DNA of 38,723 nt from an uncultured Pseudomonadota bacterium. Its GTDB lineage: Bacteria; Pseudomonadota; Gammaproteobacteria; Steroidobacterales; Steroidobacteraceae. The stretch is taken from positions 1-38,723 of the forward strand of contig CALGVD010000072.1 of assembly GCA_937920275.1 (NCBI GenBank), in the 5' to 3' direction. Within the stretch, counting starts at the first letter, position 1, and each line of letters starts with the position of its first letter. The translations under genes and the position numbers were made by a program. A model generated the notes under the pieces. It ran no database searches. It had not been told where the DNA came from and worked only from the letters and a program-made list of their open reading frames with translations. Positions 18,466-26,567 of this stretch are shown piece after piece.

Positions 18466-18494
18466 AGTATACGACATCGAGCCACGCCGTTTAA
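18466..18494 (-). promoter_or_regulatory. Candidate sigma-70 promoter before the cupin gene
   Basis: On the minus strand TTAAAC (complement of 18489-18494), a 17-bp spacer, and TATACT (complement of 18466-18471) precede the cupin start by about 30 bp. The -10 matches five of six, the -35 three of six. It lies in the one 88-bp gap between the Gfo/Idh gene and the cupin gene, where all other junctions nearby overlap. Confidence 0.45.
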
Positions 18495-18524
18495 GCCGCC
18501 GCTGCCCGCGCTGCGGAGTCTCGG

Positions 18525-19493
18525 CTACTCCGCGAAACCGGCCTGCCCCCCCAACCTACACAACGCGTCGGTGACGGCGGACATCTCGCGGAACCGCTGC
18601 GCTTGGGTGGACAGCCATTCCTCCCGACCGCGCGAGAACATCGTCGTGAACGCATTGCCCTCGTGCAGGAGTTGCTCGACCGCAACGTCGCCCCCGTCAC
18701 TGTCGTTGCGCCCCCGGCGCGTCACGACCCGCCTTTCCCCTGGTCGCCCATAGAAACACGGCTCGATGGCCCATCCGGCGCCGTCGGTCGACGATATATC
18801 GAGCGAATTGCGGTACGCCCCCGCCAAGCCCACGACGAATCTAACATCGACGCCGCGCACTCGCCCCGCGACAGAATACAACGGAGCGCGCGCCTCCTCG
18901 GTCGATGACGACCGGAGGGAGAGCCCCTCGAGGGGGATGCCCGCTCGGGCGAGCAGCGATAATGGATAGCAACCGACATCGGCCAGCAAGGAACCCGCCA
19001 ATCCGTCACCACCACGGAAGGTGCCTTCAGGAACGCTCGGCAAGGTGAAAACCATCTCCACGCGCCGGATCTCGTGCCACGACCGCTTGAGGAGCCGCAG
19101 GGCCGTGCCCACGACCGTCGCCTCAAGGTACATGAACATCTCCGCGACGAAGACCTGCTTGGTCTCCGCGCTCCTTCGGACGGAATCGACCTCGTCCGGC
19201 AAGAGGAAGGCCGGTTTCTCGACGAAGACATCGCACCCCGCCTCCACGATGGCAGACACCTGCCTAAAATGGGCCGAAGGAGGGCTCGCGACGATATAAG
19301 TCGTCCGCTCGGGGAGTGCCGACAAGGCCGAGTCGAGGCTGGTGAACACCGGCAGTTCCGTGCTCGGCGCGGCGGTTCTCGATACCAACCCGATGGTCCG
19401 CCATCCACTCTCAGCGAGCGCGGGCATAAGCTTCGTACGCGCATGCGCCCCGTAACCGACGATGCAACATCTCCCCCGGGAGGCCACGATCAC
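18525..19493 (-). CDS. Gfo/Idh/MocA-family NAD(P)-dependent oxidoreductase
   Basis: 322 residues. N-terminal Rossmann fold with IVGYGAHARTKL, then VASPPSAHF and the family Glu-Lys-Pro motif (92-94). The C-terminal domain includes GSLLADVGCYPLSLL. Relatives include NDP-hexose ketoreductases, so it may reduce the keto sugar that the downstream C-methyltransferase acts on; this is inferred from proximity. Start is GTG at 19493, overlapping the stop of the initiating transferase gene as GTGA; no better upstream start exists. Substrate unknown. Confidence 0.82.
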   Translation of the reverse strand: MIVASRGRCCIVGYGAHARTKLMPALAESGWRTIGLVSRTAAPSTELPVFTSLDSALSALPERTTYIVASPPSAHFRQVSAIVEAGCDVFVEKPAFLLPDEVDSVRRSAETKQVFVAEMFMYLEATVVGTALRLLKRSWHEIRRVEMVFTLPSVPEGTFRGGDGLAGSLLADVGCYPLSLLARAGIPLEGLSLRSSSTEEARAPLYSVAGRVRGVDVRFVVGLAGAYRNSLDISSTDGAGWAIEPCFYGRPGERRVVTRRGRNDSDGGDVAVEQLLHEGNAFTTMFSRGREEWLSTQAQRFREMSAVTDALCRLGGQAGFAE

Positions 19494-20476
19494 TGAGTCG
19501 TCCCGTCGCCAAAGAAATACTCGGACTCCACCGCATAACGCCGAACGATGAGATAGAGGATGGGCGTCACGATCACGCTGGCGAGCAATACCGCGACGAC
19601 CCGCGATACCCCTGTCGAAGAGCCGATCAAACCTGCACAGCCGAGCACTAGGATTATGTTAATCGGTTGAGGGTAGAGGTATCTACGACCGCCATAAATG
19701 ATATGCAAACGTTGATAGAGATGCAGGTAGTTCCTCGACAGGAGATCGTGCTTGAACCACAACCGGATGAGCAGCACAAAGAAGACGTCGAACGCCGGCA
19801 ACGCAAGCGCCACCACCGCCTCGACCGGGATCTCACGGCCGCCGACGAAGAGCACGAACAGCCAAGTGACCACGGCGGCGAAGGCGAAACTCCCTCCGTC
19901 GCCGAGATAGAGGGAGTGCGGTCTGCGGTTCACCATCCCGAACCCGACCGCGAACGCGACGAGCGCCACGCCGACGATCGGCACTGGACCGTCCCAAGCG
20001 GACGAAAAGACTGCCAGCAAAACCCCAAAGTTGGCGATAACGAGTGCGAGATTGAGGTCCGCCCCATCATAGAAGTTGATGATATTGGCGGACACGACGC
20101 AAAGAGCTCCGGCCGACAGCGCGATAGCGGCCAGATGCCAAGGACTTGCCCATCCCTCGGCGATGCTGATCAGACCTAGGACAACGCCCGCCAGCGACGC
20201 CAAGACGATGCGTGTCTTCGCCGACAGACCCAAGAGGTCGTCCAGCCAGTAGAGGAAGGTGGCGAGGATGATGAGCGCAAGCGCGGCGCCCATCCCGACG
20301 GCCTGCTCGGTTGACCACAACCCCACCACCACGGCCAAGGGCAGCAAGCACCCGAAGCCCGTCGGTGTTCCGTCGCGGCCCATCCAAGATCGCCATGCGG
20401 CTCTGTACCCCTGGGCACCGACCCATGTGGCCAAAAGAATTGCCCCACCCACGACCATGGTGTCGAGGACTGTCAT
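19490..20476 (-). CDS. WecA/WbpL-type undecaprenyl-phosphate sugar-1-phosphate transferase
   Basis: 328 residues with about ten hydrophobic membrane segments. MraY/WecA-family motifs: DDLLGLSAK (Asp79, Asp80), NIINFYDGADLN (131-142) and LYLGDGGSF (189-197), plus a His-rich cytoplasmic loop near 252-259. It should start the repeat unit by moving a HexNAc-phosphate from a UDP-sugar to undecaprenyl phosphate. In Pseudomonas O-antigen loci the equivalent WbpL works with a 4-ketoreductase such as the epimerase-like protein at 23.1-24.0 kb. Starts at ATG 20476, 3 bp after the acyltransferase stop. Confidence 0.9.
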   Translation of the reverse strand: MTVLDTMVVGGAILLATWVGAQGYRAAWRSWMGRDGTPTGFGCLLPLAVVVGLWSTEQAVGMGAALALIILATFLYWLDDLLGLSAKTRIVLASLAGVVLGLISIAEGWASPWHLAAIALSAGALCVVSANIINFYDGADLNLALVIANFGVLLAVFSSAWDGPVPIVGVALVAFAVGFGMVNRRPHSLYLGDGGSFAFAAVVTWLFVLFVGGREIPVEAVVALALPAFDVFFVLLIRLWFKHDLLSRNYLHLYQRLHIIYGGRRYLYPQPINIILVLGCAGLIGSSTGVSRVVAVLLASVIVTPILYLIVRRYAVESEYFFGDGTTQ

Positions 20477-20479
20477 TGG

Positions 20480-21130
20480 CTACGCCAGGCTTCGACGCTG
20501 GATCACTCGCGCCTCATCTGGCACGGGCCGGGTGACCACCGAACCGGCACCGATGACGGCGTCACGCCCAATATGAGCCGGCGCGATCACCATGGTTCCC
20601 GAACCAATTACGGTCCTCTCACCCACCGTCGAGTGGAGCCGTTTGCCCTTCTCGTAATTGCAGAAGACGACCCCGGCACCGATGATGACACCATCGCAGA
20701 CATCGGCATCGCCGATGAACGCTTGATGCGACACCTTGACCCCGTCGCCGAGCCGGCTCCTCGCGATTTCGACATGGGTGCCTACGATGCAGTCGTCACC
20801 GACCGTGGTCTGATCTCGCAGGAAACAGAAGGGCCCGGCGATGTTGCGACCCCCAAGACGAGACGACGATATGAGCGAATACGGTCGTATCTTGCAAGCG
20901 TCGCCGATCTCGGCGTCCTCGAGCACCGACCCCGTATCGATGAGTACGTCGTCTCCGACCACGCATCGTCCACGGAATCGGACGCCGGACATCACCGTGA
21001 CAATACCCCGGAACAGCACTGAGCCACCCGCATCGATCTCCGGACCAGCGGAGCCGAAAACGCGTCTCAGATCCTCGCCGGAAGTGAATTCGGTCGGGGA
21101 CGAAAATCGGACCGCTGGGTTGCCGATCAC
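20480..21130 (-). CDS. Left-handed beta-helix acyltransferase, GlmU C-domain-like
   Basis: 216 residues made of hexapeptide repeats. The core strongly recalls the acetyltransferase half of GlmU: GPFCFLRDQTTVGDDC, VEIARSRLGDGVKVSHQAFIG, IGAGVVFCNYEKGK and a C-terminal VIGAGSVVTRPVP. A catalytic-type histidine sits in KVSHQAF. There is no uridylyltransferase domain, so it is a stand-alone acetyltransferase or acyltransferase, probably for an amino-sugar nucleotide of the repeat unit. The start GTG at 21130 has AGG about 8 bases upstream; no ATG fits. It lies between GT2 and the initiating transferase. Confidence 0.83.
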   Translation of the reverse strand: MIGNPAVRFSSPTEFTSGEDLRRVFGSAGPEIDAGGSVLFRGIVTVMSGVRFRGRCVVGDDVLIDTGSVLEDAEIGDACKIRPYSLISSSRLGGRNIAGPFCFLRDQTTVGDDCIVGTHVEIARSRLGDGVKVSHQAFIGDADVCDGVIIGAGVVFCNYEKGKRLHSTVGERTVIGSGTMVIAPAHIGRDAVIGAGSVVTRPVPDEARVIQRRSLA

Positions 21131-21132
21131 CC

Positions 21133-21888
21133 TTATGGCCTCGACACGAACTGGTGCAACCGGCGGAAGATCTTGGCGATCGCGAAAACTGGGGTGCTCA
21201 CTGACAACCCGTGGCCCCTGATGGCCGCGATGACTTCCGCATTCTGTCGGAAGATACCGCGGACGCTGTTGTTGGACACTCCGCCCATCCTCATCCGGAC
21301 CAACACCTGCGGGACCAGTTTAGAGTTGGCACGGCCGAGCTCGAGGACACGGAGCATCAGATCAAGGTCGGATGCGACCTTATACGAGGTGTTGAACGAT
21401 CCGGCCCGCTCCAGCACCGAGCGTCGGACATAGAACGTCGGATGCGCCGGGCACCATGCTCTCGAAAAAGCGCCCGGTGAGAACGGGGTAGCCTTCCAAT
21501 GGCGGACCACGCACTCGGGATCGTCGCGGCGCACATACACCAGATCGCCGTGGACGGCATCAACACCTCCATCGGCGAGAGCGGCCACGATGGCGCTGAC
21601 AGATCTTTCCGAGGAGTACATGTCATCGGAGTTGAGGAACCCGATGATATCCCCGGTGCAGAGCCGGAGACTCTTGTTCATCGCATCATAGATGCCGGCG
21701 TCCGGCTCCGTGACGAACTTCGATACCCTGCCGCCCATGGACCTGACGAGGTCTACCGTGCCATCCGAGGAGCCACCATCGATGACGATGTGCTCGATGT
21801 CGGGGTGGTCCTGGCGCGCGACAGAATCCAGGGTATCGACGATGGTCGATGCAGAGTTGAAGGCTACGGTGACGATGCTGACACGCAT
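21133..21888 (-). CDS. Family 2 glycosyltransferase
   Basis: 251 residues. GT-A fold: SIVTVAFNSASTI at the N-terminus, DGGSSDGT at 37-44, and the metal/nucleotide motif NSDD at 86-89 in GFLNSDDMYSS; later FYVRRSVLERAGSFNTSY, which is the usual acceptor-side stretch. A cytoplasmic transferase that adds one sugar to the lipid-linked repeat unit; donor and linkage cannot be assigned. ATG at 21888, 3 bp after the GT4 stop, and 2 bp before the acyltransferase gene. Confidence 0.92.
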   Translation of the reverse strand: MRVSIVTVAFNSASTIVDTLDSVARQDHPDIEHIVIDGGSSDGTVDLVRSMGGRVSKFVTEPDAGIYDAMNKSLRLCTGDIIGFLNSDDMYSSERSVSAIVAALADGGVDAVHGDLVYVRRDDPECVVRHWKATPFSPGAFSRAWCPAHPTFYVRRSVLERAGSFNTSYKVASDLDLMLRVLELGRANSKLVPQVLVRMRMGGVSNNSVRGIFRQNAEVIAAIRGHGLSVSTPVFAIAKIFRRLHQFVSRP

Positions 21889-21891
21889 GGC

Positions 21892-23058
21892 CTAACTCAC
21901 GCACCCCTCGACCAACGACGCGAAGCCATCGGCGAACGCAGCCATGCGGCGATCGGCGCTCGCGCGGGCGGCTTGGCGCATCCGCGATCGTTCATCGTCC
22001 GGGACGGGCACATGACCCTCCAGAACACGCGCGAGCCCCTGCGGGTCCTGCCGACGGAAGAACACCGCCTCCTCCGCCGCCTGCTCAAGGTGCACCGGCA
22101 GGTCCGAGAGGATCATTGGGGTCCCCGCAGACCGGGCCTCCTCCACGGTAGTGCTCCATCCTTCAAAGAGCGACGGGTTGATCAACGCTTGGCAGGCGCA
22201 CATCAGCCCGGCAAGATCCTCCGCGGGGATGAGACCGGGCATCAGGAACTGGTGACCAACACCGCGCCGTTCGACAAGATCCTTCAAGCGATGGATGTGC
22301 TGCGGATCGCGCGGATCGGACTGCGATCCGCTGGCGAGGACTACCGGTCTGCATCCCTTGCGAGAGAGATACGCGAGCGCCTCAACGACCGTTGCGTGAT
22401 CCTTATGCCGCCAATACTGGTTGGGCATGAAGAAGAATCGCTCGGGCAGTCCGTAGCGCGCCCGAAGCGCATCGGTCTCTTCAGCCGCGAACTCGCGCGG
22501 TGGTGGTACCGCGAACCGAACGGTCCGTATTCGTCCGCGCGCCGCCGGGTAGAGGGTGCCGCAGGTCTCACCCGAATCGTCGCTGCTGACCATGATGTGC
22601 CGCCCGGTCATGATCTGGACACGAAAACCAATCTCTCGCTTCAGACGGGCCGCCACCGGGAAGAACTCCGGCATCACGCGGTGTTGAAAATCGGGCATCC
22701 ACGCGATGGCGGGTCTCTCGAGCCGCCATCCACGGAACTGAGCCGCCTCGAAGACCAGATCGATCTGCGCGGCCTCGAACAGCGAGACCACCCTCGGATC
22801 GCAGCCGCGCATCAACGACAAAACCAGCGACCGCGACGCGCGGCTTGCGTCGAACGCCCCGTCGCGGATGACCTGCACCTCGGGACGGTCAGTCAAGGGA
22901 CCGAGGAGGTCTTTCGGCGTGTCGTCGCCGACGAAGAGCACAACTGCGACCCGTCCCTGCGCGTGGGTCTCCAATGCCTTAAATAGATTGAGCAGGTAGT
23001 TGTAACCGCCCATCCATCCACGACCGCCGATCAGAGCGAAGGCGACGCGGACCGTCAT
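21892..23058 (-). CDS. Family 4 glycosyltransferase
   Basis: 388 residues with GT-B architecture. The N-terminal domain starts VRVAFALIGGRGWMGGYNYL; the C-terminal domain has FFMPNQYWRHKDHATVVEAL and the donor-binding block NPSLFEGWSTTVEEARSAG. The start at ATG 23058 overlaps the epimerase stop (ATGA) and replaces a 10-codon longer reading with no similarity. It adds a sugar to the growing unit on the cytoplasmic face; the donor could be GDP-fucose or a UDP-sugar, not decidable here. Confidence 0.91.
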   Translation of the reverse strand: MTVRVAFALIGGRGWMGGYNYLLNLFKALETHAQGRVAVVLFVGDDTPKDLLGPLTDRPEVQVIRDGAFDASRASRSLVLSLMRGCDPRVVSLFEAAQIDLVFEAAQFRGWRLERPAIAWMPDFQHRVMPEFFPVAARLKREIGFRVQIMTGRHIMVSSDDSGETCGTLYPAARGRIRTVRFAVPPPREFAAEETDALRARYGLPERFFFMPNQYWRHKDHATVVEALAYLSRKGCRPVVLASGSQSDPRDPQHIHRLKDLVERRGVGHQFLMPGLIPAEDLAGLMCACQALINPSLFEGWSTTVEEARSAGTPMILSDLPVHLEQAAEEAVFFRRQDPQGLARVLEGHVPVPDDERSRMRQAARASADRRMAAFADGFASLVEGCVS

Positions 23059-24008
23059 CGTTGACGGTCCCGTTCCGCGAGGTACCAATCGATGTACGCG
23101 GCGATACCGTCTCGCCAGTCAATGGACCACTTGAAACCGGTCGCTTCGAGCCGCACCGGGCTCGCTACCAGGCTGAAGGGATCACCGGGCCGGGAGACGC
23201 CGGAGAAACGGATAGGTGTCATCCTGGCACCGGTACGCTCCGACCAGACGGTCGCCGTATGCCGTGCGACCTCGGCTACTGATGAACCGAACCCAGTGCC
23301 GACGTTGAACCATGGAGAACGGACCGTCGCTTGTTCGAGCAGAGCATAAATGGCGCGCGAGACATCACCGACATCCGTCCAATCCCGTAATTCATCGCCG
23401 CTACCCCCCAAAAGAATCTCGCCCTCTCCATGTCCCAACTTGTTGCAGAGATCCCAAAGCAATTGCTTCTTCAGACCCGGGCCGTAGACCGAGAAGAGAC
23501 GCGCGATGACGCTGGTCAAGCCGTAAGAGGCAGAATAGGACGCGCAGAGCGACTCCATCATGCCCTTGTGGAAACCGTAGGGCGAAAAAGGGACGGACAC
23601 CGTCTCCTCCACGATAGAGCCTTGATGCCCCGCACCGTACACAGCGGCGCTCGACACCGCCACGACGCGGGAGGACGGGGAATGCAACCGGACCCACTCC
23701 AAGAGTTCCACCGTGGTCGCGACGGTCCGATAAAAATCTTCGCGCGGATTGCCGATCGCCGCGCCGACAGAGGCCCCTCCCGCCAGATGGAATACGGCAT
23801 CGGCATGGCCGACCTCCAACTGGAGCAATCGGAGGTTGTGGGCATCGATGTCTCCCGGCAGCCATCTTTTCAGACCCCACCGACCGGCTTCCGCCTCCGG
23901 CCACGCGCCGTGACCAAGACCATAGACCTCCCACCCCTCACGGGCGAGCAGCTTTGAGAGGTGGCGCCCGATGAACCCTCGCGCGCCGGTGACGATCGCG
24001 CACGGCAT
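23055..24008 (-). CDS. NAD-dependent epimerase/reductase (extended SDR)
   Basis: 317 residues. IVTGARGFIGRHL at the N-terminus, catalytic serine in AVSSAAVYG, and Tyr/Lys in YGFHKGMME. Resembles the 4-keto-sugar reductases and epimerases of O-antigen loci (for example WbpV/WbpK-type, which make UDP-QuiNAc or UDP-FucNAc for the initiating transferase), but epimerase activity is equally possible. The 4,6-dehydratase (WbpM type) it would need is not in the window. The ATG at 24008 shares one base with the previous stop (TGATG). A TTG one codon upstream is less likely. Confidence 0.82.
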   Translation of the reverse strand: MPCAIVTGARGFIGRHLSKLLAREGWEVYGLGHGAWPEAEAGRWGLKRWLPGDIDAHNLRLLQLEVGHADAVFHLAGGASVGAAIGNPREDFYRTVATTVELLEWVRLHSPSSRVVAVSSAAVYGAGHQGSIVEETVSVPFSPYGFHKGMMESLCASYSASYGLTSVIARLFSVYGPGLKKQLLWDLCNKLGHGEGEILLGGSGDELRDWTDVGDVSRAIYALLEQATVRSPWFNVGTGFGSSVAEVARHTATVWSERTGARMTPIRFSGVSRPGDPFSLVASPVRLEATGFKWSIDWRDGIAAYIDWYLAERDRQR

Positions 24009-24874
24009 CAACCCCTCCGCACCGCGACGAAGGAGTAAAGCCTGCCGGGCCTATGGTCCGTCCGGTTGAGCAAGGCCACCACGACGGACCACACGAGACG
24101 GACCGAAAGCAATTTCGCGAACAGGCCGGCCAACTTCGCGCTAGAGCTGAAGAGCCTCGCCGCCATCTGATTTCTGAGTTCCTGTAGGGTGTATGGCGCG
24201 TAGTTCATCGCGCTTTCGAACGGCGCCAGCGTCTTGACGAGGTCAAGGCCCGACCGGCGGATGGCCTCCTCGTAGCGGGACAGCAAGAAAGCATTCTCGC
24301 CGCCGTACCTGTGATGCAACGGATGGATATCGAAGAACTTCGGGAGGTCCTCGTCCTGCGAGATGACATGCTCGCGGATGGCCAACAACAAGCCACCCGG
24401 CTTGAGCACCCGATAGAACTCCTTGCAGGCCTGCTCGAGATCGGTGGTGTGATGCAACACAGCGCGAGCGAAGACAACATCGAAAGCAGCGGATTCGAAT
24501 GGCAGCCGTTCCGAGAACGTCTCGACGATCTGCACGGGAAGGCCGGCCTGGCCAAACAGTTGCCGGATTGCACCTGCACCGACCAGTTCGCTTGAATCGG
24601 GCTCCAATGCCGTGACCGTATGACCGTCCCGCGCGAACGCGTACGCCGTGATGCCGCGCCCGGCACCGACATCGAGAGCGTTTCCGCATCGGCCGTCCAA
24701 CAGCGCACGGATCGCCGCCCATTCCGGACTCGAGCGGTATCTTTCAGCTGCGCCGATCAGAGGGTCGTCGTAGTACCCGTCGATGACCAACCGCTGCGTC
24801 TCAGGGTTATCGCGTAACCAGCGGACGGCATCCTCCCAAGCGGACGGGGCTTGCCCTGTCGTAGATCCGCTCAT
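24008..24874 (-). CDS. SAM-dependent methyltransferase (Methyltransf_11 type)
   Basis: 288 residues. SAM motif I ALDVGAGRGIT at 66-76, ALEPDSSE as the acidic loop, and FDVVFARAVLHHTTDLEQ followed by EFYRVLKPGGLLLAIREHV, all classical. A C-terminal amphipathic region rich in Leu/Ala (about 235-275) may touch the membrane. Placed between an acetyltransferase and the SDR enzyme (ATGA overlap upstream, TGATG downstream), it probably O-methylates a sugar of the unit or its lipid-linked form; substrate unknown. Confidence 0.85.
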   Translation of the reverse strand: MSGSTTGQAPSAWEDAVRWLRDNPETQRLVIDGYYDDPLIGAAERYRSSPEWAAIRALLDGRCGNALDVGAGRGITAYAFARDGHTVTALEPDSSELVGAGAIRQLFGQAGLPVQIVETFSERLPFESAAFDVVFARAVLHHTTDLEQACKEFYRVLKPGGLLLAIREHVISQDEDLPKFFDIHPLHHRYGGENAFLLSRYEEAIRRSGLDLVKTLAPFESAMNYAPYTLQELRNQMAARLFSSSAKLAGLFAKLLSVRLVWSVVVALLNRTDHRPGRLYSFVAVRRG

Positions 24875-25449
24875 GACTCAGACCCGAGGGCCCTCACCAC
24901 CTTCGCAGGATTGCCCGCCACCACGGTCATGGGCGGGACGTCGGAGGTGACGACGGAACCTGCAGCGACAATCGCGCCGTTCCCGATAGTCACGCCGCGC
25001 AGCACCGTGGCTCCGGCCGCAATCCATGCATCGTCGCCGATGACAACCGGCTTCTCGTCAAGGTCCAGCGTCGTGGGATGTCCACCGAGCAGGATCGCGC
25101 GGAAATGCTCGTGCCTCGCGGCCGGGTCGAGCGGATGGGTGAGCGAATCCATGATGTTGCACCCATGCGAGATGAGGACGCGTCGGCCGATGCTCACGGA
25201 CGCGGCCGACCAGATACGCGTGTCGGGCCCGATGAAGCACCAGTCGCCGACCGAAATCCGACCACCATGGGCAAAGACGAACAACTCCCCTTCCACCCTG
25301 CAATGATCGCCCACGATGATGCTGTCACTGCTCCGGGAAGCGTTCAAGATGCGTGCGCGGGAGGACATGGACGAGGTTCTGCCCATGCGCAACGTCGGCC
25401 TACCCGATATCCGACGTGTGAGTGTGGTGATATTGAATCGGAGTCGCAT
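24871..25449 (-). CDS. WbbJ/maltose-acetyltransferase-type O-acetyltransferase
   Basis: 192 residues with left-handed beta-helix repeats. Typical stretches are HGCNIMDSLTHPLD (His as catalytic candidate), then IGDDAWIAAGATVLRGVTIG and VVTSDVPPMTVVAGNPAKVV at the C-terminus. It likely O-acetylates a sugar of the repeat unit with acetyl-CoA in the cytoplasm. It is the first intact gene after the Kelch pseudogene and a 186-bp gap holding a perfect -10 hexamer, so it may open a second transcription unit. No clear Shine-Dalgarno before ATG 25449. Confidence 0.87.
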   Translation of the reverse strand: MRLRFNITTLTRRISGRPTLRMGRTSSMSSRARILNASRSSDSIIVGDHCRVEGELFVFAHGGRISVGDWCFIGPDTRIWSAASVSIGRRVLISHGCNIMDSLTHPLDPAARHEHFRAILLGGHPTTLDLDEKPVVIGDDAWIAAGATVLRGVTIGNGAIVAAGSVVTSDVPPMTVVAGNPAKVVRALGSES

Positions 25450-25635
25450 GTCAGCACACTGTCAGAGGAAAGACCCGGCGACTAAACAAAAAGGGGGGGG
25501 CTGCGATTACGGCTCACCGCGCAATCGTGACCGCCACGAACACCGCGAAAGCTCTAGGCAGCGGCGCCGTGGAGCAAGAGCGGACCTCAACCATTGATTA
25601 TACGCCGATTTACCGAACCTATGACGAGGACCCTG
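25450..25635 (-). promoter_or_regulatory. Intergenic gap with TATAAT box and G8 tract
   Basis: The minus strand has a perfect TATAAT (complement of 25597-25602), about 145 bases before the O-acetyltransferase ATG; no convincing -35 is seen at 16-18 bp (GTCATA at 17). The leader has a C8T5 run on the same strand (G8 at 25493-25500 on the plus strand) preceded by a small imperfect hairpin, which could act as a weak terminator or attenuator or be a slippage-prone tract. It is the longest gap between hisH2 and PIG-L. Confidence 0.4.
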
Positions 25636-26567
25636 TCAGGGCGGCGCCTTCGCGTCGCAGCTACCCAGCCAATCGGCCGGCAAGGCGAGCCGCCAGACAT
25701 CGTTGACCAGCACTCCCCTTTCGGCCATGCCGCCCATCACCCATAGTTGGTCGGCATGCACCACCGTCGACTGTTCATGCCGCGAGGACCACTGCACATC
25801 GGTCTCGTATTTCACCCACCGCCGACCGTCGTGGCTTTACCAGACATCCTCCCAATTGCGGTAGGGCCCGTCCGAGAAGCCACCCAACACCCACAGATAA
25901 CCACGGTTGCTCACCGCTGAGAACCAGATCCGAGGCAACCACGGAGCAGACTCGGCCTCCAGTCGCCACGCGACGCCGTCCTCAGTACTCCAGACATCGT
26001 TCCGACCCTGGTATCCGGGAGTGTAGTTCCCGCCACCGAGAAGATAGAGACGACCCGCATGGGCGACCAACTGGTGATATGCACGCGGCGCCCACGGCGC
26101 ATCGGCGGTCACCAATATCCAGGAATCTCCGTCGCCTGTCCTCCACACATCGTTGCGCAGGCTCTCGGCAGACGGCCATCCGCCCATCCGCCGACCGACC
26201 ACATCCTGTCGCTATGTACCGTCGTAGCGTACAGATCACCGTGTGTCCATGGCGCCTGGTCGAACTGTCATCGCCAAGAGAATCCATCGACACTGGACCA
26301 GACGTCTCGAGGGGTCTTTTTGAAAGAGTCCTCCCATCCACCCATCACCCACAACTGCCCCGCAAGACTAAACTCGGCAGCAGAGTCCCGTGGAGACCAC
26401 GCGGCTGAGTCAGTCACCTTGGTCCACCTGACGACCGTGGTTGATGAGGTGCATGTCGCTGCAACAGGTGGCGTCGCTCCGCTCGTCCCGTCACGACCGC
26501 CACCGCATGCGGACAGTCCGATGGCCGACGCCAATATCGACCATAGTCTTTGACCGCCGCCTCTCAT
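25636..26567 (-). pseudogene. Decayed Kelch-repeat lipoprotein gene
   Basis: From ATG 26567 (overlapping the flippase stop as ATGA) the frame encodes a lipoprotein signal with Leu-Ser-Ala-Cys, Cys21, then four or five Kelch-like blades. Each has a recurring theme: Asp-Val-Trp, an Asp-Gly...Trp, Ala-Pro-Trp or a Trp-Ser equivalent, and Leu-Trp-Val-x-Gly-Gly. The frame is broken by a TGA at 26268-26270, a shift between about 26176 and 26200 equal to loss of one base, and a TAA at 25837-25839; similarity continues through all three to a final TGA at 25636-25638. With one base restored, the length is a multiple of three. An intact copy would be an exported beta-propeller of about 310 residues; its role is unknown. 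Confidence 0.85.

Noticed and set aside
21499-22986. 495-codon plus-strand frame opposite the GT2/GT4 genes
   Set aside because: Covers two recognisable glycosyltransferases on the other strand; no motif of its own.
25636-26567. Programmed recoding (selenocysteine or frameshift) in the Kelch gene
   Set aside because: Two different stop codons and a frame change without a slippery site or stem-loop point to decay rather than recoding.
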